From the NCBI GenBank assembly GCA_012295275.1, contig CM022675.1:12329753-12393752 (forward strand): a DNA stretch of 64,000 nucleotides, read 5' to 3'. The notes under the pieces were generated by a model. That model searched no databases. It saw only the letters and a list, made by a program, of their open reading frames with translations, and was not told the origin of the DNA. This DNA is from Chrysomallon squamiferum. Lineage: Eukaryota; Mollusca; Gastropoda; Neomphalida; Peltospiridae. Shown here piece after piece: positions 48,301-60,234 of this stretch (position 1 is the stretch's first letter; each line of letters opens with the position of its first letter). The translations under genes and the position numbers were made by a program.

Positions 48301-51300
48301 GAAAATTAACAATAAAACAACATTAAACAAACTGGTCTTTTTAATTTTTTTATGATGTCATTGAAATTACAGTAATTCAGTGCAATTTTTCTTTACCATA
48401 AATAATTAATTAATTAAATAAGTAATAATGAGGGGGGTAAAGTTATCTATAACACAAGCAAGTAATTGTTAAAACATATAATTAAATTAAATTATGAAAA
48501 CTGAAATAGGCTAACAGCATTCATATGTAATTAGCATATTCCTATTAATGTATTCAGATGACAAATAATACATCTAACAGTCTACACGATGGCATGAGAC
48601 ATGACATGCTGCAGTCATTGGAAAGCCTGCCTCGCATTCCCACTCAAACCAACACCCCCTAATATATTAAATATCTATGTTGTGATCTGTCTATTAGGTT
48701 TTCTATCATTATTATACAAAAAGAGTATTCATGCTTGACTTATACAGTCTTAAATTATGAAATATTCATACATTTATTAACAAAGTTATGTTGATATGCA
48801 AATATCATTATTGAACTATTATAGGTGACAGCTAATTTCTTTTTTATTTTAACATTTTAGTACAAACAATGACATAAAAAATATACAAACTTTTCAAAAT
48901 TTCTATCAAACAATGAAATAATCCTAACAATGGAAAGTGTACTTTATTTTAGGTAGCAACACATTAATATGTTGGTCTAGTACTAAAATAAAATGTAATA
49001 ATAATAATAAATAATAAAATAAATAATGTTCAAACTATATAAATAAAATTAAATAATAGCAAAAAATCACATAAATACAATTACAATGTAGGCATCAGAA
49101 TACTTTAAATACTTTGTATTAAGAAAACTATTATTGTTATTTTTTTGTTTAATTCTTTCATAAGAAAAATGTAATAAAAGAATGTTCTGAAAAATTATAT
49201 ACTTTAATTTTACAATCAAAATTCAAGAACTATGCAAATAACACATCAACATGAGACATGTAAAACAATTAAAAATAAGAAATATTCACAAATTAAATTT
49301 AAAAAGTATTTTTTTGATTTACTCTTCTTCCTCACAGGAGCTTAACTATTTTCACCAAGATATAGACCAGAATAAAAAAGCATTATTTTAATTTCTTTTG
49401 TTTGTAATGTAACATTTTCAACAAAACAAAAATGTCAAAAACCAGTAATATAAAATTCACTGTAATGGACATCTCTACATAAAAGAAAACCTGTATGAAG
49501 AGGACAAATTAAATGCTCTTTGCTGTTTATTAGTTTTATATATAATACACAATCCAATTTTATAAACTTTTATTACAAATATTAAAATATGCATCTAGTT
49601 TAATCAATAAAAAATTAAACAGGAGTAACAGCATTATATAACATTAGTTGGACATATTGCATAATTATAACACTAGATTTTCTTTGTGAAAAATTCTGAA
49701 AATTTATAATTAATAATTAAAAGTAAAATGTATAGAGCTGTTATTATGTAAATAAATTAACTTCCAAAGTACTTATTAAGTGAGGATAAAAAAGTAAATA
49801 TAAAAAGTATTGTATATTTCGGATTAAGCTTAAATGCATATGATAAAGGTCTGAAAAATAAGTGTAAATTCTAAATTTTTTGTGCTTCTAACTTCAAGAT
49901 TATATTAGATAAATCGTAAACCCTGAATGTTTTAAGAATAATGTATATATACAAATAAATTGTTATTATATATTTGTGCATCAGTATTACTTTAATTACT
50001 TGGTTGTTAACACATCATATCTGTTCATTTAATTAATCAGTTAATGAAGTAATTAATACTGGCTGTAAAAAAATATCTTCTGTACTCATTTAATTTTATT
50101 TGAAACATTGAACTTAATTTCAACAACAGCTTTCAGTAAGCTTGTATTTTACATATCATCAAGGTATAGTACAAGTATTATAAATAAAACAGAAAAAATT
50201 ATGTTTATTCATAATCAATTTGCATATTGAAAAATAAATGCAAATATTTAAAATTAACAATATACATTAAAACAATATATTTTAAAATGCTCAGCTCTCT
50301 TAATTTTTTTTATAAAATAATAAATAAAAAATCATTTATTTATCTAAGAAAGAAATTTTATGCTGCTTTAAGTTAAATGTCCAAAAAGTATTTTAAATAT
50401 AAGTGTTGTAAATTTTGCGGATTTTCAGTTTATATTTTTGGAAAAGAAAAGTTTGTAATTTGTCCTCAATATACATGTTTTACCAATAGCTAAACAGAAA
50501 CCAAATTCTAAGGGAAAAATTACAATCTGATACTTACATGAAAAACTGCGACCCATTTGTATCCTTACCACGGTTAGCCATTGACAGGAGAAAAGATGAT
50601 TCATGTTTGAGATTGAAGTTTTCATCTGAAAAATTAGTTTGTAATGTGCAAGCAATCGTCAGAGCAGTCATTATTTATGCCTGTTTAACTTGCAATGTTC
50701 TGTGACAAACATTACAATTTACAGTTTGTCAACAGAATATTACTTATTTCCACAATATACTACATACAGTACAATATAGACTCAAACAACTATAATAAAG
50801 TAACACAAATATTTTAAACCTATTTGAAAAAAATGGTACCACAACTTGAAAATTATAATGTTATTTTACAATTTCCCCATACATTCATTATTTATACATA
50901 TAATTAATAATTAAATTTAAATATTTTCATATAACAATAAGTTTTATTTTCAGTCAGGTGTTTAATGTTAAAAATGGAGAGTGAGTTAATAAATAAAACT
51001 AAATTAGGGTAAATTAAAATCATTTTGTTTTGTTACTTTAACATAGAATATTAATCACAAATTTTATTTTCCACTTGTTAAAAAAAAATAAAAAATGTAT
51101 GTTAAGTAGAGGGTTAGGATTATGTAAATGAATATTCAGAAATATTATTTTATCCAGCAAGAAAAAGACAAAAGCAAGGATTACTGGAGACTGTGTAACA
51201 TAATGTACTACAGTAACAGCAATGTTTTATCTTAAGATAAATAAAATATTAATGATTTTACTCATCAGTAATTAAATTTACTCTTGTCAACAAAATAACA

Positions 51301-53055
51301 TATTATGTATTTAAAAACAATTAAAATGTTTCTTTATCAATGCTGATAAGGCTGAAGTTGGCCTCTCTGTCATTTTGCCAGGCCAGAGGTATTAAAATAC
51401 ATACAGTTTATTTTAAAATATTTGACAATTATTCAATATATATATATATATATATATATTTTAATAATTCATTTGATAAACACAAACAGAAGAACTACAT
51501 ACAATTCCCAAAATTAAAAACCCCCAATAAAATCTTCAAATAGTCATTTTTCTTAAAAACAAATATTATAAATATAAAAGGGGAAAAATATATATATTAT
51601 AAACACTTACCAGGAAACACCCCTCCATAAATTGACTCCCCACCTGTACCATCACCTGAAAAAGACAATTACTAACATAAATATTTATACTCAGTAATCG
51701 CTGACATGCTGAAAATTAACTTTTCCCAACAAAAGTAAGAATTTTTTTTTTTTTTTTATAAATTATAGATCATTTCAGGTTAAAATAAAGTTAATTTTTT
51801 TTTTAAATTTAACTAATTAGGTTTTTTCTTATTAACATTATTCTGTTATGTCAAACCTGGAAATGTGTGCACACAAGCCATTATCTCTGTACTGAATGTT
51901 TTTATTGTTACAAATAAATATAATTAAATCTGTCAGTTTTAAATTTCTATGAGCAACATTTGTACTATTAAAAATATTTGACAGTTCATGTTTCAATACA
52001 TTCTGCATTCCAGCTTTTTCTATTAAAAAAAAAAAAAAATGAAACAATAAAAAAAATAATTTTAAATTACCTTTCGTGAAGTCTCCTCCCTGTACCATGA
52101 AATCCTTCACTACTCGGTGAAATGGGGATCCTTTATAGTGGAGGGGTCTCCCTGATACTCCAGTCCCCTTTTCTCCTGCAAGCAAAACATTTCAATTAAA
52201 TATGCCAGAACATAAGCTGGAACAAATTACTGTCGGTAAAGTTCAGTTAATAGTAAATACAATAAAAAATAAAAAAATATAATTATTTTTTAAAGATTAT
52301 AAAAATAAATGTATTTCTTGTTTTGTGTTACATTTCCTATTTAAATCATCCATTTCTGCTGTATTTTAAAAATTACATACATTTCTTTATTTAATTCATT
52401 ATAATAATCAACAATATTTTAATTATTTAATGATAATAAAATATGAATATCATTTTTTACTTTAGTTATTATTACTATTCTTTATTTACTCAAAACTATA
52501 AATAAAAATAACAAAATGTTATACCTGTGCAAAGAGCCCGAAAATTTTCACAAGTTTTAGGACAAACATCAGAGAAAAGTTCAAAAACTATTCTCCGGCT
52601 GTAATGAGTAAGTAAAAATAACTAAGGACTGAAAACTGGTATCTTCAAAAATTCAATCATTCATGAATATTAAAAATGAAAGATGAAAAAATTAAGCAGC
52701 ATTCAGTATACATAACAAAAAAAAGTACAATGTACCTATATAATTTGCTGTTTCACAAAAATATAATATAATATAAAAAAAATTATAAATCTGAATTTGA
52801 GTTTTACAGTCAGTTTTAAAAGAGAAACCAACATTAGAAATAAATAATGTTGATGAACGATGGTCAACAAAAATCTATAAATAATGTAGACAACAAACAT
52901 TAAATTTTAGTATTTTATGAATAATAATTTAAATATAATTTGGCTTTATTTAAACTATTTTGTAAGGGTGTGAGTTAACAATGATATGTACCTGATTGAC
53001 CTCCTATATCAATATCAAAAAAACATCGTGATCGATAATTTCCTCCAATAGTCAT
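35806..53055 (-). CDS. PPIG: SR-rich nuclear cyclophilin (PPIG/NKTR family peptidyl-prolyl isomerase)
   Basis: Twenty coding exons: 52992-53055, 52525-52598, 52071-52175, 51611-51655, 50538-50625, 46628-46657, 45917-46062, 45128-45329, 44428-44559, 43796-43907, 43133-43362, 42452-42499, 40472-42112, 39791-39892, 39077-39479, 38745-38798, 38464-38582, 36979-38244, 36376-36432, 35806-35941. Residues 1-184 hold a cyclophilin domain. A Lys/Glu/Ser stretch follows, then [18 protein letters not shown] and TPPHWKRE motifs shared with PPIG and NKTR, and long Arg-Ser regions including [10 protein letters not shown] (NKTR has a WQPP motif). The protein is about 1,684 aa, nearer NKTR in length, while the sequence after the domain resembles PPIG; invertebrates commonly have one such gene. 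It should act in nuclear speckles with SR splicing factors and RNA polymerase II. One nucleotide is missing at the exon 1/2 junction; all other phases agree. The upstream 5' UTR exon was not located. Confidence 0.9.
36596..36970. repeat. 54-bp intronic minisatellite, seven units
   Basis: Units of 54 bp (gttatgaaacactgtgttaa, then aataactattttctatacag, then tgagaagtcagcag) lie in the intron between exons 18 and 19 of the cyclophilin gene. They begin within 20 bp of the exon 18 donor. Frames stay open because 54 is a multiple of three. Confidence 0.92.
36979..38244 (-). other. PPIG: Exon 18 of the cyclophilin gene: SDTDK repeats and RS tail
   Basis: A 1,266-nt exon. The first third is a degenerate tandem of SDTDKSRQP units, and the last third is [16 protein letters not shown]-like. 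The + strand is also open across much of it, but those frames have acidic mirror-image composition and are shadows. Confidence 0.85.
40472..42112 (-). other. PPIG: Exon 13 of the cyclophilin gene: large RS-rich region
   Basis: A single 1,641-nt exon starting with His/Lys repeats ([10 protein letters not shown]). It continues with many SRSPDRxR, RRISP and SSSRSRS elements, and ends in [11 protein letters not shown]. It is disordered and likely to be phosphorylated, as RS domains that bind splicing factors are. No stop codon interrupts it and both splice sites keep frame. Confidence 0.88.
45917..53055 (-). other. PPIG: Cyclophilin (PPIase) domain exons 1-7
   Basis: The domain reads from CFFDIDIGG through [67 protein letters not shown] to SNCGEL. 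Catalytic Arg (FHR), Phe/Met/Gln (FMVQGGDF), Ala-Asn (MAN) and Gln-Phe-Phe are present, so isomerase activity is expected. The Trp that contacts cyclosporin in cyclophilin A is His here (PHLDG), as in mammalian PPIG and NKTR, which predicts weaker drug binding. Confidence 0.9.
46658..50537. other. Long intron 5 of the cyclophilin gene
   Basis: 3.9 kb of AT-rich DNA between the NGSQFF exon (50538-50625) and the PHLDG exon (46628-46657). I found no exon, nested gene or long tandem array; only short poly(A/T) and TTTA runs. Confidence 0.6.
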
Positions 53056-54819
53056 CCTAAAAAACAAATAATTTTGTAATTAGTAGATAATATTTATAGC
53101 ATCAAGATACAAATACCAGTTGTACAGCTGGAATCTGTCAGAAAGATACAAAATAAAAAAAATAAAAAATGTCTCTTTTTAAGAACATTTAAAACATATT
53201 TAACTTTTAAAAGCATTAAAATATAATGGGACATACATCTTTATAATGACCTATCTAAAACAATTACTCTTTAATAGAGTTATATTAGCAAACCATATTA
53301 AAACTGTTGAGGATAACTGGTTCTGTCCACAGTCCAGGTATTTAATAATTGATATAAAGTGCATAATTTACTGTTAAAACTCAGAAACATCAAAATGTTT
53401 GCCAACAGTATTTTGCAATCTGCTAGTACAAAGTCAGGTTTGCATTTCAAAAGAATAAATTTTGTGTTAATTTGTATCAATATTTGTTTTAATCAAAGAG
53501 AATTGTTTTTTTTTTTAATTTTTTTTATCTTTTCTTTCTTCACTTACACGTTTTCATACTGTTGAATCATACGTACAGAACAAGCTGTCACTGTTATGTT
53601 CTTATTCAGCTGTTGTATATTAAAACTAAATCCTAATATTTAATAAAACTGGCACAAGAGCGAAAGGCTGTCGTCGATAATATCGAGCCAAACGCGATAA
53701 AACCAGAAGTGGCAGAACTTGCTCTTTTGCAGAAGTCGGCACTGTTTCTGTATTCACACTCTTAACAGTAAACAGATTGAAAATAAACATAAAAAAAACA
53801 AAACCATTTTTTAACTGAGACATTGTAAAAATTAAAATTCTGCATTTAAAGAATCATATGATACAAATGATAAAGGAAACCTGAAATATCTTCTGTACTT
53901 TTTTCTTCCAGAACTCCCAGGATTGGCGGAAACGGATATTAATTTTAATTTGGACTGGTTCTGTTGTTTCTTTCTTACTCCATTCTTTGAACAATTATTA
54001 CAAGAGGCGTAATGCAAATGTAAAAACAGTTTGATAATCTATATATTTCTTTTTTAACATTTACTTTAGTCACTATAGTTTGTCAGTGATATGTTTTATC
54101 GAGGTTGACAATGATGTATTAATAACAGTGAAACTAATTTTTTCTCATCTGATTTTTTTAACGAAAATGTAAGTATGAATATTTCCTCCATATATTATTT
54201 TATATTTTAAAAATATAACTTTGAGAAACACCGTTTAACTTTTAAGAGGGTAAATCATAGAATCAGTGTATTGATAAATAACTAAGGATAGAAACTTAGA
54301 AAGGCGGGGAAAATAAAATAGAAAGAAAAAGAAAATTAGAAATAAATATATTTCTAATCTACACAAAATTTACTTAGTTAAATGCATATCTATCTATGAC
54401 ATCTAAATGTTTAAATCTGAAAGCGTAAATCAACACTTAAATTTAAAGAAATTATTATTATTATTATTTAATAATTTATCTATAAGCATGTGAAATGGTC
54501 CCTTAAAAGTATGCAATATGTATACATTAGACATGATTAGGTATGTCAGAATAATTATAATGTCAGTATTTTTCTGGCTTGCAAGTCAGTGACTTTGCAC
54601 TGCATTAACTGGTCAAAATTTTATTAACACATAAAGCAAACAATGAATATATGATTATGAATAATAATAAAATCAGACCAACTTAAAAAGAAAATTGACA
54701 TACCTAATGTATATTTACGATATTAGGGAATTGTCACATTATTAAAGGCTGTTTATTTTCTAGTCTTAGGTTGCTAGTGGGTGCTTCTAATAAATTATTT
54801 GTTTTATATCCTCAGATTA
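53056..54819. promoter_or_regulatory. Divergent promoter region between PPIG-like gene and GT31 gene
   Basis: The two genes are head-to-head with 1.76 kb between start codons. 53640-53730 is richer in CG dinucleotides (tcgtcgataatatcgagcc) than its surroundings and may mark the transcription start of the cyclophilin gene. On the + strand a strong acceptor (tttatatcctcag at 54803-54815) lies just before the GT31 ATG, implying an upstream noncoding exon. A 65-codon minus-strand open frame (53626-53823) is described separately. Confidence 0.4.
53626..53823 (-). CDS. Small open frame of unknown status, possible uORF or secreted peptide
   Basis: A 65-codon frame starting at a true ATG. The first 22 residues are MSQLKNGF, then a hydrophobic FVFFMFIFNLF, then TVKS, resembling a signal peptide. 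The rest is LPLLVLSRLARYYRRQPF and a hydrophobic end. It has more GC than the surrounding intergenic DNA. It lies 570-770 bp upstream of the cyclophilin ATG on the same strand, so it may simply lie in that gene's 5' leader. No homology is recognised. Confidence 0.2.
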   Translation of the reverse strand: MSQLKNGFVFFMFIFNLFTVKSVNTETVPTSAKEQVLPLLVLSRLARYYRRQPFALVPVLLNIRI

Positions 54820-55887
54820 ATGGCTGCCTTCTTCTGTGAGCGTTTTTATACAAGATCTTGGTTATGCCTGGCAATCTTATTCTTTATCTGCATTGGATTT
54901 AACATGGTTTTGTTTTATGATTCCTTCAAGCCATTCAGATTTGTTGGAAAAACACATATTTTAAATCTAACCACTGTTACAGATATTTCAGAAACCATTC
55001 CAATAGTCAGATCTTCTTTAATTCCATTAGTACCATCAACCAAAAATCCTTCAAGTTTACAAAAACACACTGATGAAGTAATTAACTTGCACAACTTCAG
55101 ATATTTAATTAATGAACCAGACATTTGTAAAACGTCTCCAGATCTGATCATAATAGTGTGTACAGCTGTGAAGAATTTTAAAGAAAGAAGGACTATACGA
55201 GATACTTGGGGATCAGCTAAAATTCTGAATCATAACAAAAGTAAATTAGTGTTTCTTTTTGGAACTGTAAAATCCAAACAACAGCAAGAAAGTTTATTGA
55301 ATGAGAGCAAGCACTATGGTGATATAATTCAAGAAGATTTCATGGACAGTTACCAGAATCTAAGTCTTAAATCTGTGGCTTTGCTCAAGTGGGTTAGTAA
55401 TTTTTGCATGTCATCAAAATTTGTTCTGAAAGCAGATGATGACATGTATGTTAACATTCCAAATCTTTTGAAAGCATTACTAAAAGTTTCGAAACCCAAA
55501 TTTATTCTTGGATTCATATTTGAAGGAGCCAAACCCATACAAGACAAACGTTCCAAGTGGTACACTCCTCTGAAGCAGTTCTCAGAAAAAATCTATCCAA
55601 AATACGTTTCTGGCACAGCCTACTCCATGACAACTAGTTGTGTACCAGACTTGTTCAAAGCCTCACTGCAGATTAAAACATTTTGGCTGGAAGATATTTA
55701 TGTTACTGGATTACTGGCAAGGAAAGCCAACATAGACCGGCTACACAGCAGTCATTTTTCTTATCTAAAACGACCAGCTACTGGATGTGCATTCAGAGAC
55801 GCAATTACAGGGCATGACTATAGTACAGCTGAGCAAATTAAAATTCACAAAGAGCTCTATAATGTTAACATCACATGTAAGACATAG
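54820..55887 (+). CDS. Beta-1,3-galactosyltransferase-like enzyme (GT31 family)
   Basis: An uninterrupted frame of 355 aa. It is a type II membrane protein: short cytoplasmic end, then a transmembrane anchor at about residues 13-32 (SWLCLAILFFICIGFNMVLF), then a stem and catalytic domain. GT31 motifs in order are ERRTIRDTWGS (122-132), KADDDMYVN (204-212, the metal-binding DDD), YVSGTAYSM (262-270) and EDIYVTG (291-297, the EDVYVG block). It should transfer a sugar, probably galactose or GlcNAc, in beta-1,3 linkage onto Golgi glycans; the exact donor cannot be read from sequence. There are potential N-glycosylation sites at N49, N161, N180 and N350. I chose the ATG at 54820 because an acceptor ends at 54815; the frame also extends upstream to a GTG. 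AATAAA at 56149-56154 could end the transcript. Confidence 0.9.
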   Translation: MAAFFCERFYTRSWLCLAILFFICIGFNMVLFYDSFKPFRFVGKTHILNLTTVTDISETIPIVRSSLIPLVPSTKNPSSLQKHTDEVINLHNFRYLINEPDICKTSPDLIIIVCTAVKNFKERRTIRDTWGSAKILNHNKSKLVFLFGTVKSKQQQESLLNESKHYGDIIQEDFMDSYQNLSLKSVALLKWVSNFCMSSKFVLKADDDMYVNIPNLLKALLKVSKPKFILGFIFEGAKPIQDKRSKWYTPLKQFSEKIYPKYVSGTAYSMTTSCVPDLFKASLQIKTFWLEDIYVTGLLARKANIDRLHSSHFSYLKRPATGCAFRDAITGHDYSTAEQIKIHKELYNVNITCKT

Positions 55888-55903
55888 TTTGTTTCAGATT
55901 TCT

Positions 55904-55951
<48 letters not shown>

Positions 55952-56245
55952 TTTTTTTTGGTCTAAACATATATATATATATTTTGTTTTTTTTTGGTCT
56001 AAACATATATTTTATAGGTTACACATTTTACACCATTGTCTAAACTTATATTATGCTATATTGTCTAAATCAGGAGTTTGCACTAGCTTTACTCTTCAGG
56101 ATTCCTTAAAACCATTCATGGAATCCTTTGTCCTTCACAAGCATGTCAAATAAATAAATTTAAAAAATCCCATTTAAACAAGCATTTTTTTTGTTATTTA
56201 TATACCACATTCACATTGTTTTTATATACATACATACATATATAT

Positions 56246-56276
<31 letters not shown>

Positions 56277-59200
56277 TATCTAAATAAATATTGTATTAGT
56301 TTAAAAACTAAGTTGCTTATTGTTAAAATCCTTCACTACTCGGTGAAATGGGGATCCTTTATAGTGGAGGGGTCTCCCTGATACTCCAGTCCCCTTTTCT
56401 CCTGCAAGCAAAACATTTCAATTAAATATGCCAGAACATAAGTTGGAACAAATTACTGTCAGTAAAGTTCAGTTAATAGTAAATACAATAAAAAATTTAC
56501 AGTGCTATTTAAGCCATTATATTAATGTGTATATGTCTGTGTGTTATTTATTTTTACCATATCTGAAACAATTTATACACACACACACATACACATGCAA
56601 ATAGGCACACTCGTACTTATAATAAATAGTTGTATATATTATTGATTTTATATATATAAATAATTTAATATACTCTTTCTAAATGAATTTATTACTTTTT
56701 TTATTCAACAAAAAGACAGTATAAAATAAAATCAACTTTTAAGAATTAATAAAATATGAAACAATTTTATATATATACACATAGTATATATAAACATCCA
56801 GATTAAAATTTTAATATTTATAATCACACTTTTACAATATATATATAATGAGTTCAAAACAAAAGTTCATTGCATTTTTCAGTAGGTGATTTCATTTCAC
56901 ATGTAACAAATCATGACCTATATAAGTATGTTCTAAAAGGTAAACAAAATGGTATCTGTGTGGATAAATAAACCTCTGTACAGATATCTAAACCTTTGAA
57001 TTTCACTTAAAAAAGATATATTTTTAACATAATACATTTTCTAAAACAAAACATATCAAAATCATTATAAGCAAAATTTTAAATTATTGTTGAAATTGAA
57101 TTCATATACATGGCAGCCACACACACACACATGCATATACATATACTTATGTATATTCACACATCTAGTCATATATTCATATATATATATATATACACAC
57201 ATATTTGTACAATAAGCTACAAAAAGTTGATTTATATATTATATACATGTAGAGAGAAAGAGAGAGAGACTATCATATTCCTTTGTTTTTCTTGTATATA
57301 TAAATACTGTTTGCTTTAATGTTTATTTTACCACAGACTTTTATGGGTGATGATTTTTATTTATTTTTTTTTTTTTTTTTTTTTTTTTCCAATGATTGTT
57401 GTTTTTATTAAAGCATTATTTCTTTGGTAGGCTGGCCTATCATGAAAACATCCTGATGATAAACAATGTCAAAACCTTTTTTTTATTATATACTTAACAC
57501 ACTGGTATGTCTTGCCAAGTAATTTATTTTATTCACTTCTGTATTTCAGTTTATTTATATATATATATATTAAATTTAATAAAATATTTTATTCTACAAA
57601 GTTGTTTTTATTTGTCACATTCATTTTGAGATTTTGGTTTCTTCAAAGTATTTTTATTTTAACGTTATTATAATTATTACAAGTACTACTATTATTATTA
57701 ATATTTTTGGTATTATTATTATTATTAGTAGTAGTAGTAGTAGTAGTTTACGTTCACCATCCTTAGGATATTAATTCTACAAGTCATGTCTTTGAAATGC
57801 CATTTAATACACCTATCTAGTTGTTTTTTACAAATTCAAGTTTACATTTTACAATGTATGGTATTTGTGTTCTGTACAGTGATAAGTATTTTCTTTATTC
57901 AGTGAAACCAGATGTGAAACAGTTATGGTTAACAGTCAGTAGGTTATAACAATAAATTGAGAATTACAAATTAGAATGGCTTGTCCATATTTACGTGTTA
58001 CATCAACACCGTTCAGCAGGATTAGTGACAAGTTCACATGGTACATCTGAAATAATTTACTCCAGATTAGTGATTGCTGGATCAGTGATTGTCGACTTGT
58101 ATTATTATTGGATGCTAGCTTAATTAATAACAGCAGATTACTATTCCTGAAACAGATTAAGAACCTGAATAATCCTGGTTGGGATTAGAAAAAAGTGGTT
58201 TGTCAATTGAATAGCAACTCCTTTGAAATCATTATGCTTTAATCTGCTGATTAGGATTAGGAAAATTTTATATTACTGTTATTGTCAATATTTTTATATA
58301 ACACTTAAGAGGCTGAAGCTGAAAAATATTAAACAGTTCCATAACTAAATAACATAATTGTTTGGTTTTTTTTTATTTGTTTTTTTAAATGCATACTTCG
58401 AACAAATCACAGGGAGGTTTTAAGGAATAGGAATTTTGTTTTGGATTAGAGTTCCCAAAACAAAAATTATTCCCAAAACAAGAGTTCTTCAGCTGATGAC
58501 AGTTTTTCCATTTTTGCAATAAAAAATAAAAATAAATAAATAAATAAATAAATAATCATCTTCAGAATTCTTGTGAATAGAACATTAAAACAAGACCAAC
58601 AATATTGTTTTATCTGATTGATTTATTTGCAAATAGCAATTATTAAATATTCTTTTCTGCACAGGTGTGAAGCAATATTAGTATTAAAATATTCTGAAGC
58701 ATTCTGAATGCCAATTGATTTATGAATATATGCAATTTATGTACATAAAAAAAATCAATAAAAAATGAACAGTATTAATCCATAAACACATCTGTTGTAT
58801 GAAACATGTCTAGAAAGATTGTCAAGATAATTACACAGACAGACCGAGATCAAATAACAAATATAAAAATGTTCTAGCGTAAAATAAATGTGATGATCCT
58901 GAAATTGACAAAACAAAACAAAAAAAAGCCTGTAAAAACTCGTAAAAAGTTGTGGAGGGGTACAGATGTATAACACTAATCTTCTTGATCAGTGGGTATC
59001 TCACTGACGAGGTAAATGATAATCTGTGGTAAAATAAACATGGGATGAGAATACTGTGAATTGGAGAAAAACAAAAAATCAGCAAGTTTGTTAATTGGAA
59101 AATGGCAAACAGCAAAATTTCAACTTCTGAAATAATTTAACGTTCATACATTTGATAAATCTGCAAAATGTGGTTAATGCTAATGATATGTTGGAGCAAT

Positions 59201-60234
59201 TTAAAAAAAAATAAATAAATAAATAATACAAATAAAAGAAACAGAAAAATAATTTACACTTCTTCAGTCTTGTCTTAGAAACCATCCAGTGGATTTACAA
59301 TACATATATTATTAATTTATTTTTTTAATATAAATTTATTTTATTCATAGTACAATTATTCTTCTCTGACAAGTTTACAGAAAAATGACTGTGTTCGTCT
59401 GAAACCTATTTACAGTATAGTTTTTTGTTTTTTTAAATAATTTTAAAAAAATATAATAAAAAATGCAATGTAATGTAATATAATATATAAAAATAACTTA
59501 GAAAATGAATAAGTATTCTATTAAACAGTAGTTGTTAAAATGGCAACTAAAAAATATATTTTTTAAATATGCAGATTTATTTATGACATTTAAGTAGTAA
59601 AATAAATGTAACCGGGTAGTTGGTGAGATTTTTTATTTTACTTTTCTTAAATTTTCAAAAAATTAAAAATGGTTTTATTTAATTTTAATTTTTTATTTTT
59701 TTTTATCATTGTTATTATTTAAATTTATTTTAAACAGCAATAAATTACAAAAGCATTTTTCATCATCTGGCACTAAAGCATATGATTTCTTACCACAGTT
59801 GACACATGTACACATTCTGAAAGGTGAACAAAATGACACATAATTATGTGGTTGAATAAACCTGTGTACAGGTGTCTAAATATTATCTTTGAATTTCACT
59901 CCAAAGTGCTATACACTTTTAGTCAAACCCAGTTCTTCTTGTAATTATCCCTTCAATGTCAACAAAATGGCAGATTTTTGGGAAAGCGTGAGAGATGAAT
60001 AGAGCCAGACTCACAAATAACTACACATTTCACACCTATCTAACCTAGAACTGAGTAATATATCAACACTGTATGGCAAGCATTCGTTAAAAGAATTCCA
60101 CATTTAATTTACAATCTGTTCCACTCAGTGGATTCATAGAATCAAATCAACATTTAAAAATCATAGATTTAACAGCTTTCCTGTAACAGTTATCACAGCT
60201 GTGTACTACTGTTCATAGATTGTTTTGATAACTA
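55888..60234. other. Spacer between GT31 gene and MOCOS, repeat-rich
   Basis: It contains (TA)n tracts at about 55907-55945 and 56232-56280, the copied cyclophilin exon fragment at 56326-56496, poly(T) near 57370, and two diverged copies of a dispersed sequence (about 56860-57010 and 59745-59900). No gene has splice or homology support. A minus-strand ATTAAA at 60103-60108 could be the MOCOS poly(A) signal. Confidence 0.55.
56326..56496 (-). pseudogene. Duplicated fragment of cyclophilin exon 3 plus intron
   Basis: 171 bp matching 52100-52270 at a constant offset of 4,226 bp, with two mismatches and no gaps that I can see. It carries most of exon 3 (encoding [20 protein letters not shown] and RVVKDF), its 3' splice acceptor and about 95 bp of the upstream intron. 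It lacks the donor end of the exon and has no flanking exons, so it cannot be a working gene. It lies beyond the GT31 gene, in the same orientation as its source. Confidence 0.93.

Noticed and set aside
54781-54819. Upstream extension of the GT31 frame from a GTG codon
   Set aside because: A splice acceptor ends at 54815 and an ATG follows at 54820, giving a normal type II anchor; the upstream part is probably intron.
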